Source: Verrucomicrobium sp. BvORR034
GTDB taxonomy: Bacteria > Verrucomicrobiota > Verrucomicrobiia > Verrucomicrobiales > Verrucomicrobiaceae
Reading direction: 5' to 3'
DNA length: 64,000 nucleotides
NCBI RefSeq assembly: GCF_000739635.1
Contig: NZ_BATQ01000046.1
Span: forward strand, 1-64,000
In this document: positions 1-7,680 of the stretch, one piece after another
Position numbering within the stretch: position 1 is the stretch's first letter
Layout of the letters: the number at the start of each line of letters is the position of its first letter
Program-made: the position numbers and the translations under genes
Notes under the pieces: generated by a model
Databases searched by the model: none
Told to the model about the DNA's origin: nothing
What the model saw: only the letters and a program-made list of their open reading frames with translations

Positions 1-472
1 TGATGCGAATGGCGGAGTCATCGAGGACAATGCGCTGCTCCGGTGTATCCACGAGATTTCCCAAGGCCCTGGCGGTGGCACGGAGTTCCTGAATGGTCTC
101 CATGACCTGCACGGGCTGCTCGATGAAGGCGTTTCCGACCTGGGTGGTCCACTCCAGATTTTCGTCGAGCCATCTCAACGTATCGGGGTAGTGGGCCAGT
201 GCTTTGACGCTGGGATCCCAGGATTCCGTCTGCAATTCATCGAGAGGACGGTTGGCAGTGACCTGACGTGCGCACAGGACGATGTCCAGCGGAGCGGTGG
301 AGGCGGGCAGGATCAACGCCACCAACGCATCCGGATACAGAGCGATGGGGCCCAACAGTTCCGAAAGCTCCGCAGGGGTGCGTGCCGGGATGGGGACAGC
401 ATCCGCCGATTCTTGGGCGGCCAGGGGGCTGACGAGGTAGAGCCCCAGCAGCAGGGGCAGAAAGGTTTTCAT
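1..472 (-). CDS. DUF3300 family secreted protein (3' end outside window)
   Basis: The reading frame opens at an ATG at 472 and runs off the left edge, giving 157 codons without a stop. The N-terminus is a signal peptide (MKTFLPLLLGLYLVSPLAAQ), so the product is exported. The segment LLGPIALYPDALVALILPAS is the hallmark start of the DUF3300 domain, a family of unknown function. Only the first part is visible, so any C-terminal region cannot be judged. A purine-rich AGGAGG lies 17 nt upstream, which is far; it sits 4 nt before another ATG at 485 in a different frame. A 24-bp palindrome lies 35 bp upstream of the start. Confidence 0.85.
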   Translation of the reverse strand, partial: MKTFLPLLLGLYLVSPLAAQESADAVPIPARTPAELSELLGPIALYPDALVALILPASTAPLDIVLCARQVTANRPLDELQTESWDPSVKALAHYPDTLRWLDENLEWTTQVGNAFIEQPVQVMETIQELRATARALGNLVDTPEQRIVLDDSAIRI

Positions 473-506
473 CGTGCCCAATCATAACCCCTCCTGCGTA
501 GGGCGG

Positions 507-530
507 ACCATGGGGTGTACACCCCATGGT
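507..530. promoter_or_regulatory. 24-bp perfect palindrome, candidate operator
   Basis: The half-site ACCATGGGGTGT is followed directly by its exact reverse complement. It lies between two divergent genes, 35 bp upstream of the DUF3300 start and 110 bp upstream of the lipoprotein start at 640. Its right half (TACACCCCAT) recurs exactly at 3314-3323 in the other divergent promoter region beside the local two-component operon. That placement suggests a regulator binding site, perhaps for the LuxR-type regulator at 912-1592; the link is inference. Confidence 0.55.
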
Positions 531-639
531 GGACCCCGGTGGCTGTGGATACCTTTTGGGGAAATGAAATCCGGGAATCCCGTCTCTCCCTTGCCATCCC
601 GCGTTGGGACGGCTCGTTGAGCTTATCCCAATACCTACC

Positions 640-876
640 ATGAAAACGAAATCCTATCTGAAACTTGCTGGAGCCGTCATCGTTCTGAGCCTGGCGAGCT
701 GCGTGGACACCTATGATCACAATGACCGGCATTCGGGCCATGATCACGATGGTGATCGCAATCATGACAGCCGGCATTCAGGGCGAAACACCGGCGATCT
801 CAATCAACACGGAGATTCCCATGGGCGAACCATGCGCGGAAGCGTGTATGGAGGCCAGTCTTCCCGAAGGTACTAG
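640..876 (+). CDS. His/Asp-rich small lipoprotein
   Basis: This 78-residue protein starts at ATG 640. It has a lipoprotein signal peptide ending in the lipobox LASC at about residues 18-21, so it is predicted to be lipid-anchored. The mature part is very rich in histidine, aspartate, asparagine and glycine (for example HDRHSGHDHDGDRNHDSRHSG-like stretches), which could bind metal ions or simply be disordered. No family was recognised. It faces away from the DUF3300 gene and shares its promoter region. Confidence 0.75.
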   Translation: MKTKSYLKLAGAVIVLSLASCVDTYDHNDRHSGHDHDGDRNHDSRHSGRNTGDLNQHGDSHGRTMRGSVYGGQSSRRY

Positions 877-911
877 GGTGTAACTCAACGCGGTCCTTGG
901 AGCGCACGGGG

Positions 912-1592
912 CTACAGGATGGTCATCTGCACGCTGTTCTCAATGATGCCCGTGGCGATGGCGTGACGGGTGAGGCTGGCGATGTCATGGATGTTGAGTT
1001 TTTCCATAAGGCTCTGGCGGTGCTTTTCCACGGTCTTGACGCTGATGTGAAGGATCTCCGCGGTTTCCTTGTTGGTCCTGCCTTCAGCGATGAGTTGCAG
1101 CACCTCAGTCTCCCGGGAGCTCAGCCGGGAGGGGTCCTTTTTTGAAGGAAGATCCCCTTGGGTATGGGCCTTTTGGGCATGGTGGTTGCGGCGTCGGGAG
1201 ATGGTGGGGCTGAAGAAGCGGTTGCCCTGGTGGACCTCCCGGATGGCTTTTGTGAGGGTGTGGGCGGCGGTTTGCTTGATCAGGTAGCCGGATGCACCCA
1301 GGGCCATGACCTGCTCCACATAGGCATCATCACTGTGTGCGGAAAGGATGAGGACCTTGGGCGGGGAGGCGCTCCTCAGAATCTGGCGTGCGGCCTCGAG
1401 GCCGTTGAGGCGGGGCATCGCGATATCCAGAACGACCACATCGGGGCAGAGATCGAGACAGAGTTCCACCGCTTGATGCCCGTTCTCCGCCTGGCCCACG
1501 ATTGCGATGTCATGTTCAAGCTCCAACAGAGCGCGAAGGCCTTCGCGGACGATGGTGTGATCTTCTGCGAGGAGTACGGTGATGGGGTTCAT
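912..1592 (-). CDS. NarL/FixJ-type response regulator
   Basis: This 226-residue regulator has an N-terminal receiver domain (residues 5-120) with acidic pocket EDH, phospho-acceptor Asp56 in VVLDIAMP and conserved Lys106. A LuxR-type helix-turn-helix occupies about residues 150-215 (LSSRETEVLQLIAEGRTNKE, then VKTVEKH). It should bind DNA when phosphorylated by the kinase encoded just upstream. Start and stop codons overlap as ATGA at 1589-1592, so the two genes are translationally coupled. The start at 1592 is preferred over the longer frame because the receiver domain begins there. Target sites are unknown; the palindromes at 507-530 and 3308-3323 are candidates. Confidence 0.93.
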   Translation of the reverse strand: MNPITVLLAEDHTIVREGLRALLELEHDIAIVGQAENGHQAVELCLDLCPDVVVLDIAMPRLNGLEAARQILRSASPPKVLILSAHSDDAYVEQVMALGASGYLIKQTAAHTLTKAIREVHQGNRFFSPTISRRRNHHAQKAHTQGDLPSKKDPSRLSSRETEVLQLIAEGRTNKETAEILHISVKTVEKHRQSLMEKLNIHDIASLTRHAIATGIIENSVQMTIL

Positions 1593-2788
1593 GGGGAGCG
1601 AGGTGTAGAGCCAGGGGGTTCTTTGCCCACAGCGAGTTTGGAGGGGCGAGTGCGGGAGGGAAGTTTCTTGCCTGGAAGCTCCACCTGAACGGTAGTTTCC
1701 TTGCCAGGTGCGGAGGTCACGGCGAAGGTGCCCCCCACCATTTCCACCCGTTCCTTCATGCCCAGCAGGCCAAGGCATTTGCTGCTTCTGGCGAAGGCGT
1801 TGCCCTCCACCTGAAAGCCGCGGCCGTTGTCATGAATCTGCATGCTGACGGTGTTCGCATGGAGGCGAATGGAGACATTCGCCTGACTGGCTTTCGCATG
1901 GCGGGCGACATTGGTGAGGGCCTCCTGGGCAACGCGATAAAGGACGGTCCGGCGGGTGCTGTCGATGGTGTCAATTGTAGGAGAGACCGAGAAGCTGACC
2001 CTGATGCCGGTTCGTTGCATGTAGGAGGTCAAATAGGATTTGAGCGCGGGGATCAATCCCAGATCGTCCAGAAGCGTCGGCCGCAAGTCACGGGCAAAGC
2101 GATGGACAATCTCGACGGACCGCTCGATCACCCGCTGGGTCATCGCGATTCTCCGTCGCAGGTTTCTGGCGTTTAAGTTGCTTTCGGTTTTCAGGGTGAT
2201 CAGCCGCAGATTGATGCTGGTCAAAGCCTGGGCAACGACGTCATGCAATTCACGGCTGATTCGTTTGCGTTCCTCCTCCTGGACGGTGAGCAGCCTGCGA
2301 GAGAGATGGCGCAGGTCCTCCTGCATGTGGCGGGACTTTTTGAGCAGCTGGCTGGAGGTCATTTCACTGGTGATGAGCGAGGCCTCCACGGACTTGCGGT
2401 GGACGATCTCGTGTTTCAGTTTGTCGTTGGAGGCGGCCAGTTGATGAGTGCGGCGGGTCAGGCTGTTGACGAGTTTTTCCAGTCGAATGTTTGCCTGCCG
2501 CATGCTCCGGTGGGTTTCTTCAATGGGCGTGATGGCTTCGGTGAAGAATGCTGTCCCGCGTAGGGTTTTGGACTTCTTGCGGGCCGGAGAGACTTCGCCA
2601 GATAGCAGGGTCTCCAGGGCACTCTCATGGATCTTCGCAAGAGCCAGAGTTTCCATGCCTGTTTTAGTGGCCTTGATGCCGAAGAGCCGGGCGCTCTTCA
2701 GACCGGATTCATTGGATCCGTTGTGATCGAGATGTTCGCGCAGGGAGGCCAGGTAGGTCCGTGACAGGGAAGAATTTTTTGTGTTCAT
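1589..2788 (-). CDS. Cytoplasmic sensor histidine kinase (HisKA_3 type)
   Basis: The product is 399 residues with no membrane segment. Residues 20-70 form a helical region (KSARLFGIKATKTGMETLAL) of a type found at the N-termini of some kinases of this class. A coiled-coil stretch at about 90-170 leads to the HisKA_3 dimerisation helix with phospho-acceptor His182 in RISRELHD. The C-terminal HATPase_c domain shows the N box (ALTNVARHAKA) and the G box DNGRGF. It is the NarL-type partner of the regulator encoded immediately downstream. The signal sensed must be cytosolic or delivered by another protein. Confidence 0.92.
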   Translation of the reverse strand: MNTKNSSLSRTYLASLREHLDHNGSNESGLKSARLFGIKATKTGMETLALAKIHESALETLLSGEVSPARKKSKTLRGTAFFTEAITPIEETHRSMRQANIRLEKLVNSLTRRTHQLAASNDKLKHEIVHRKSVEASLITSEMTSSQLLKKSRHMQEDLRHLSRRLLTVQEEERKRISRELHDVVAQALTSINLRLITLKTESNLNARNLRRRIAMTQRVIERSVEIVHRFARDLRPTLLDDLGLIPALKSYLTSYMQRTGIRVSFSVSPTIDTIDSTRRTVLYRVAQEALTNVARHAKASQANVSIRLHANTVSMQIHDNGRGFQVEGNAFARSSKCLGLLGMKERVEMVGGTFAVTSAPGKETTVQVELPGKKLPSRTRPSKLAVGKEPPGSTPRSP

Positions 2789-2927
2789 GCGTTTTCCCTG
2801 AGTCGATGGCGGGGCTGTTGCCTGCTTAGACCCTGTTTTCCGAATTTCCGTTGGGTATTTACGCCGAAATCGTGGATGGTCGTGACTTCGTGATGGCGGC
2901 AGGATGCAAGCAAGCCTCAAAAGGAGG

Positions 2928-3179
2928 CTAGGAACGCTTAAGCTGGCGCCCCCACCACGCGTCGTGACGGGTCATGGGTGGTCCCATGGGAGTATTGTGG
3001 TAGAACCAGTGAACCGGTTTGTAGAACGTCACAAGATCTTCAGGCATGGGGCCGGAGATGCGTCCACTGGAGTACAGTGCCTGAACGGGACCAAAGCTGA
3101 ACAGGTAACCGGCGGCCAGCAACAGGAGGAAGATGACGATGCTCCCCCGCCGGGATGATGAAGGGAAGTGTGTGCTCAT
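2928..3179 (-). CDS. Small single-pass membrane protein, unknown function
   Basis: The 83-residue product starts at ATG 3179. One hydrophobic helix (residues 11-31, IVIFLLLLAAGYLFSF) should anchor it in the membrane. The C-terminal 50 residues are rich in Trp, Tyr, His, Met and Pro (VHWFYHNTPMGPPMTRHDAWWG). No family was recognised. It lies upstream of the kinase on the same strand and is divergent from the secreted protein at 3359, with the second palindrome-like site between them. A longer frame to 3323 exists, but its extra residues do not look like coding sequence. Confidence 0.6.
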   Translation of the reverse strand: MSTHFPSSSRRGSIVIFLLLLAAGYLFSFGPVQALYSSGRISGPMPEDLVTFYKPVHWFYHNTPMGPPMTRHDAWWGRQLKRS

Positions 3180-3307
3180 CCTGGAATGTACGCGATCTGC
3201 CGCAAAGCCCAATGGGGTGAAGTGCCCATGGGGACGTTTGTTGCCCCTGGTGTACGGCCGTGATTCTCGTGTTGTCTCCAGAGGTTTGTTGAGTTGGCTT
3301 TGAATGG

Positions 3308-3323
3308 TAGGGTTACACCCCAT
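3308..3323. promoter_or_regulatory. Second copy of the palindrome-like motif
   Basis: The 10 bases TACACCCCAT at 3314-3323 match the right half of the 24-bp palindrome at 507-530 exactly. They are preceded by AGGGT, a shortened version of the left half. The site lies 35 bp upstream of the gene starting at 3359 and 130 bp upstream of the divergent gene at 3179. A common regulator for both promoter regions is inferred. Confidence 0.4.
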
Positions 3324-3358
3324 TTCGACTTGGGAGATGGTCGCCGAGTGTCAGGACC

Positions 3359-4036
3359 ATGCACCATATTACCTGCAAGTCCGTACTGGCCATCCTGTTC
3401 TCAGGGGCCCTGTTTTCGCTGGGTCACGTTCGCGCCCAACTGGTGGAAGTGACCGCCGCCCCAGTCACATCGGAAGGGACTGTCAGCAAGGTCTCAGCCC
3501 AATCCATTATCATCACCAAGGCCACCGGCGACCAGCCAGTGGAATACCTGTCCAGTGAGACTACCCACTATGTGGATGCCGAGGGCAATCCTGTGGACAT
3601 TGCGATGATGAAGTCCGGGCTGCCCGTGACGGTTTACTACACCGAGACGGGCGAATCGTTGGTGGCGACCAAGGTCGTGCTCGGGAGAGCCCAAGTGGTG
3701 AATTCCTCTGCTGCCGCTGAAAGAGACGCAGTGGCTGCCATGAACACGGCCGGAATCATCAGTGAATTGGGAGAGTCAAGATTCTTGATCAAGTCGGAAA
3801 CAAGCCCTGATCCCGTCAGCTACAACTACAGCAAGACCACCACCTACATGGATGAAGAGGGCAAACCCGTGGATGTGTCGGTGGTGAAGACTGGAGTCCC
3901 CGTCACGGTCTATTACACGAAGGTGGGCGACTCCATGGTGGTTTCCAGAGTGGTGGTGCGGAAGGCGAAGCTGGCTCCCACACAGGAAATTGAGCGGAAG
4001 AAAACCACCACCACGGAAACCACAACGGACCGTTAA
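3359..4036 (+). CDS. Secreted protein with two tandem homologous domains
   Basis: The 225-residue protein has a signal peptide of about 26 residues ending after HVRAQ. The mature part contains two diverged copies of a domain of roughly 75 residues. Copy 1 (about 38-118) has ETTHYVDAEGNPVDI and LPVTVYYTETGESLV; copy 2 (about 128-205) has KTTTYMDEEGKPVDVSVV and VPVTVYYTKVGDSMVV. This is direct evidence for internal duplication. The C-terminus is a charged Lys/Thr/Glu tail. No named family was recognised, although the beta-rich pattern resembles small periplasmic domains. It may belong to the local two-component regulon. Confidence 0.75.
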   Translation: MHHITCKSVLAILFSGALFSLGHVRAQLVEVTAAPVTSEGTVSKVSAQSIIITKATGDQPVEYLSSETTHYVDAEGNPVDIAMMKSGLPVTVYYTETGESLVATKVVLGRAQVVNSSAAAERDAVAAMNTAGIISELGESRFLIKSETSPDPVSYNYSKTTTYMDEEGKPVDVSVVKTGVPVTVYYTKVGDSMVVSRVVVRKAKLAPTQEIERKKTTTTETTTDR

Positions 4037-4060
4037 TCGGTCCCCTCCCACACAAACAAG

Positions 4061-4192
4061 ATGAAACTATCATCCCTTATCTGGACGCTGATCCTGGCGG
4101 GCCTTTGGCTCACCAGTTGCAGCTCCCCCCGTCAAAACCAGTCGAGGATGTCGATGGACTCGACATCGACGACTACCCATTCCTCCAAGTAA
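4061..4192 (+). CDS. Mini-lipoprotein (43 aa)
   Basis: A 44-codon frame starts at ATG 4061. It encodes a signal peptide with lipobox LTSC at residues 17-20, followed by a short Ser/Thr-rich tail. It lies 24 bp after the duplicated-domain secreted protein on the same strand, so it is probably in the same operon. The tiny mature part (about 24 residues) looks like an entericidin-type or stress-related membrane lipoprotein, but no sequence family was recognised. Confidence 0.6.
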   Translation: MKLSSLIWTLILAGLWLTSCSSPRQNQSRMSMDSTSTTTHSSK

Positions 4193-4210
4193 CCTGCGGA
4201 GTCCAAACTT

Positions 4211-4390
4211 ATGAAATCCATTCTGATCATTGGCGCGGCGGTTCTTGGTGCTCTCCTATGCCTGTCAAGTTGTGAGACAGTGCAAGAGAGTGCACCACCC
4301 ACTCGCACCACCACCACCACTACGGAGCAGACCACCTACCGCAGTCCCTCGGTGGGAGTCACAGAGACTCAGACCGTACGGGCCTACTGA
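4211..4390 (+). CDS. Mini-lipoprotein (59 aa)
   Basis: A 60-codon frame starts at ATG 4211. The signal peptide ends in lipobox LSSC (residues 18-21), and the mature part is Thr-rich with seven threonines nearly in a row. It follows the 43-aa lipoprotein by 18 bp and ends 20 bp before a strong terminator, making it the last gene of the 3359-4390 unit. No family was recognised. Confidence 0.65.
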   Translation: MKSILIIGAAVLGALLCLSSCETVQESAPPTRTTTTTTEQTTYRSPSVGVTETQTVRAY

Positions 4391-4409
4391 CAGCCGGGAG
4401 TCCTTCCTC

Positions 4410-4443
4410 AAAAACGTGTCGGCGAAAGCTGGCGCGTTTTTTT
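4410..4443 (+). terminator. Rho-independent terminator
   Basis: An A-run, a stem GTGTCGGC pairing (with G-T wobbles) to GCTGGCGC, a GAAA tetraloop and a run of seven T residues follow the 59-aa lipoprotein gene. Confidence 0.8.
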
Positions 4444-4567
4444 GGCACCGATGGCTGGCGCAGCTGATCAAGGGGGAGTGAGGGCGAAATGGCACCGCAA
4501 CCATGATTTCAGGAAAGACCTGAATTTTGTGTTTTGAGTTTTGAGGAATTTTTGCGAATGCTGGGGC

Positions 4568-4870
4568 ATGCCCGCTGCAAAAGATCGCATCAAACCTCAT
4601 CTGGAAGACGCCTGGCTGGGCGATGCTGTGCTGGAGTTGTACGCCCGCTCCTGGATCTTGCGGCAGTACGGGAAGGTGGACGCCGATTTGAAGAGCCGTT
4701 TCACCAGCAACCAGTTTCTCAACGCATTGGGACAGCCCACGATGGTGGAGGCTGAGGTGGGCCGGATTTACAAAGAAGGGGGCCTGGAAGGAGCGTTTGC
4801 GCACATTCAGACAAAGATCGAGCCCCTGTTTGTGAAACAAGAGGGCAAGCGCCAGCGTTCGCAGCGCTGA
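4568..4870 (+). CDS. Minimal RNase III-fold protein
   Basis: The 100-residue product, counted from ATG 4568, carries a recognisable RNase III signature. EDAWLGDAVLELYAR matches the family's E-x-L-G-D-A-V-L motif, and MVEAEVGRIYKEGGLEGAF matches the second conserved block. The second block has Thr where the family usually has the catalytic Asp (D-x-x-E), so activity may be altered. No double-stranded RNA-binding domain is present; length and layout resemble Mini-RNase III, which trims 23S rRNA in Firmicutes. Its stop overlaps the start of the sulfatase gene (TGATG at 4868-4872). An upstream TTG at 4541 is an alternative start. Confidence 0.65.
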   Translation: MPAAKDRIKPHLEDAWLGDAVLELYARSWILRQYGKVDADLKSRFTSNQFLNALGQPTMVEAEVGRIYKEGGLEGAFAHIQTKIEPLFVKQEGKRQRSQR

Positions 4871-6360
4871 TGACATTTGCCTTCCTCTCTCTGAAGAACC
4901 GGTGCGCTGCTCTGGCGCTGTGCCTGTTCTCCCTTTTCGTCGCCGTGTGCGACGGAGCTCCGGCGACAACGGGTCGTCCCAACATCATCTACATCCTCGT
5001 GGATGACATGGGTTATGGCGACCTGGGATGTTTTGGCCAGAAGACGCTCACGACACCCAACATTGACCGCATGGCGGCGGAGGGGGTGAAGCTCACCCGG
5101 CACTATGCGGGAAGCACCGTGTGCGCTCCCTCCCGCTGCGTTCTCATGACCGGGCTGCATACGGGGCACTGCCGGGTACGTGGCAACGGCCCGTGGACGA
5201 TGCCTGACAACGACGTCACGGTGCCCAATCTTTTGAAGAAGGCGGGTTATGCCACGGCGTGCTTTGGCAAATATGGTCTGGGGAAACCGCTGCCGGACGA
5301 CGACCCCAATCGCAAGGGGTTCGATACCTTCTTCGGCTACGTGGACACCAGCCACGCCCACAATTTCTATCCCACCTATTTGATCCGAAATGGACAAAGG
5401 GTGACCTTGAACAACGTCACCGAGCCGGACAGCCGCAAGTCAGGGCATGAAGATACGGGTTTCGCCACAGCGGATGGCCGCAAGCAGTTCGCCCCGCAAC
5501 TGATCGCCGATGAACTGCAGACCTACCTGCAGGGACGGGCCACGGGCAAGGAGCCGTTCTTTGTCTACTACGCGCTGAACATGCCCCATGCGAACAATGA
5601 GGCGGGCAAGAACTCGCCGATGAAGCATGGCATGGAGGTGCCCTCCTATGGCGAGTATGCGGGCAAGGACTGGCCGGACGTCGAGAAGGGGTTTGCGAGC
5701 GCGATGCGATTTGTGGATGACCAGGTGGGGGCCGTGCTGGCCGCCTTGAAAAAATCGGGCCTGGATCAGAACACGCTGGTGATGTTCGCCTCTGACAATG
5801 GCCCTCATGCTGAGGGAGGGCACAGCTCGGACTTCTTTGACTCCAACGGCGCGTTCAGCGGGATCAAGCGGAGCATGACAGACGGTGGCATCCGGGTGCC
5901 GCTCGTGGCCCGCTGGCCTGCTGCCATCAAGGCCGGCAGTGAGAGCGAACACGTCTCTGGATTCCAGGATCTGCTGCCCACCGTGGCGGACCTGGCAGGC
6001 ACGAAACTGGAAGGGGAAACGGACGGGCTCTCCATGGTGCCTACTCTGACCGGCAAGGAGGCGGAGCAGAAGCAGCACAAGTACCTCTTCTGGAACTTCG
6101 ATGAACAGGGGGGCAAGCGGGCCGTGCTCAAGTGGCCGTGGAAGCTCATTCATCTGAATACGGGAGCCGCTCGCCCGGGCAAAAACGCAGGCGGAAAAGC
6201 ACAGCCGGTTCAGCCCAAGTCACTGGAAGTGCAGCTCTACAATCTGGAGGAAGATGTGGGTGAGCAGAACAACCTCGCCAGCCTCAAGCCGGATGTTGTC
6301 GCTGAGCTGGAGGGTTATATGAAAGAAGCCTGGCGGGCACCGCAGACCCAGCCAGAGTAG
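4870..6360 (+). CDS. Secreted type I sulfatase (arylsulfatase family)
   Basis: The 496-residue protein has a hydrophobic signal sequence (about residues 10-30). The sulfatase fold begins at PNIIYILVDDMGYGDLG with metal-binding Asp45 and Asp46. The active-site motif Cys85-Ala-Pro-Ser-Arg is the C-x-P-S-R type that must be converted to formylglycine, and SDNGPHAEGG later supplies more metal ligands. It should hydrolyse sulfate esters, probably of polysaccharides, outside the cytoplasm. It is translationally coupled to the RNase III-like gene. The SUMF1-like protein elsewhere in the window lacks catalytic cysteines, so the maturating enzyme must lie outside. Confidence 0.92.
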   Translation: MTFAFLSLKNRCAALALCLFSLFVAVCDGAPATTGRPNIIYILVDDMGYGDLGCFGQKTLTTPNIDRMAAEGVKLTRHYAGSTVCAPSRCVLMTGLHTGHCRVRGNGPWTMPDNDVTVPNLLKKAGYATACFGKYGLGKPLPDDDPNRKGFDTFFGYVDTSHAHNFYPTYLIRNGQRVTLNNVTEPDSRKSGHEDTGFATADGRKQFAPQLIADELQTYLQGRATGKEPFFVYYALNMPHANNEAGKNSPMKHGMEVPSYGEYAGKDWPDVEKGFASAMRFVDDQVGAVLAALKKSGLDQNTLVMFASDNGPHAEGGHSSDFFDSNGAFSGIKRSMTDGGIRVPLVARWPAAIKAGSESEHVSGFQDLLPTVADLAGTKLEGETDGLSMVPTLTGKEAEQKQHKYLFWNFDEQGGKRAVLKWPWKLIHLNTGAARPGKNAGGKAQPVQPKSLEVQLYNLEEDVGEQNNLASLKPDVVAELEGYMKEAWRAPQTQPE

Positions 6361-6369
6361 AGCGAAAAA

Positions 6370-6405
6370 AAGCTCCAGCCTCCTCATCATGGGCAGGCTG
6401 GAGTC
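6370..6405 (-). terminator. Terminator between convergent genes
   Basis: The 9-bp perfect stem CTCCAGCCT/AGGCTGGAG (6373-6381 and 6395-6403) is followed on the minus strand by seven T residues. This fits termination of the PDZ-protein gene; the stem could also slow transcripts from the sulfatase gene. Confidence 0.75.
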
Positions 6406-6427
6406 GGGGGGCGTGCGGGGAGGGGGC

Positions 6428-7633
6428 TCAGGGTTTTATTTCCTGTACCGGTGATTTGCTGGCGTCATCATGGAGGCGTTCGACCGCCTCTTTTCGGGCC
6501 TTTTCCGCAGCGGCACGGGCATTTTCCAGAGCTTTGGCGAGATCCTCGGCGCTCTCTTCCAGTCTCTTCAGGGTCTCGGACTTGTTGCGCTCCAGGTCTG
6601 TCTTGGACTTCTCCAGCTGCTTGCGAACGTCCACAAGATTCTTCTCCACGGACTTGATCACGTCGGCTCCCACGCCGGCTTTCTTCAAGGCTTCCTGCAC
6701 CCGCTCAAGCTCCACGGGAGCGGGGCTGCCATCCGTGGTGGCGGTGATGACGTTGCCTTTGGAATCCACCACGAGGGCCCTGGTCTGGAAAATGAGAGGA
6801 TCCATATAGGCACCGGCCACGCTCGGGGTGTTCGTCACAAAGGAGGACACACTCCACGGATCGTCTCCTCCCAGGCGGATGCCCAATTTCACGTCCAGCA
6901 CCAGATCGATCCCCTTGCGGAAGACGGTCAGCTTGATGGTGTCCTGCTCCTTCTTGCCCGAGACGAGGGCGCGCAGTTGGGCGGGGTTTACCAGCAGCTG
7001 GTCATCCAGCTTGGCGAGGATGTCGTAGCGCTGAAGTCCGGCTTTGAAGGCGGGGCTGTCTGGCACCACGCTGCGGACGAGGACGCCGGTGCCAGCGGCC
7101 AGGGGCGGTAGCTGGGCGCGCACCTCCTCTGGTGCTTCATCGGTGGCGACTCCCAGCCACGTTGTTGGCACCGGGGGAGTTGTGGGCATGGCTGGAAGGG
7201 CGGGGACGCCGGCGATCGCCAGACCGTGTGGCCCCGGGAGCCGTTCGGTGAGCATCTTTCCTCCGCCGACCAAGACCTTGCGGGCATTGCCCACATTCAC
7301 ACGCCGGACGATTTCCTCGCCATCCCTGTGGATATGGACCGCTGCTTCCGTCTGGCCTTCCTCGGGAGGGGAAACCCTGATGGAGAACTCCCTGGGTGCG
7401 CCAGAGGGGATCGGTCCTTCCGCGCCTTCAGGACCGGCGGCCGCCAGGAGCGTGAGAAATTCGCTCTCCAGCTCGACAGGGAGTGTGGGTTGCGTGGGGA
7501 CTGGCTGGTGAAAGAGAGGGAGGCTGGTCTCGGCATTGGCCGGGACGAAGATGGTGCCCTCTTGGGCGGAGACAAACGGCAGCGGCAGGGCGCAGGCGAG
7601 CAGCCTGGCAAGAACAAAGCGTGGTGTTTTCAT
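6428..7633 (-). CDS. Secreted PDZ-domain protein with C-terminal coiled coil
   Basis: The 401-residue protein starts at ATG 7633 with a signal peptide ending near FVSAQ. A PDZ domain spans about residues 163-255 (TWLGVATDE, GVLVRSVVPDSPAFKAGLQR, GKKEQDTIKLTVFRKG). The last 90 residues form a highly charged Lys/Glu coiled coil. There is no protease domain, so it is a PDZ scaffold and not a DegP-type protease. It lies downstream of the sigma/anti-sigma pair on the same strand with a 47-bp gap, which suggests membership of that operon. Confidence 0.8.
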   Translation of the reverse strand: MKTPRFVLARLLACALPLPFVSAQEGTIFVPANAETSLPLFHQPVPTQPTLPVELESEFLTLLAAAGPEGAEGPIPSGAPREFSIRVSPPEEGQTEAAVHIHRDGEEIVRRVNVGNARKVLVGGGKMLTERLPGPHGLAIAGVPALPAMPTTPPVPTTWLGVATDEAPEEVRAQLPPLAAGTGVLVRSVVPDSPAFKAGLQRYDILAKLDDQLLVNPAQLRALVSGKKEQDTIKLTVFRKGIDLVLDVKLGIRLGGDDPWSVSSFVTNTPSVAGAYMDPLIFQTRALVVDSKGNVITATTDGSPAPVELERVQEALKKAGVGADVIKSVEKNLVDVRKQLEKSKTDLERNKSETLKRLEESAEDLAKALENARAAAEKARKEAVERLHDDASKSPVQEIKP

Positions 7634-7680
7634 GGGATCGAGGTGGGGTGGGGGTGAAAGGGTTGAGGTGTCAGGGCTGG

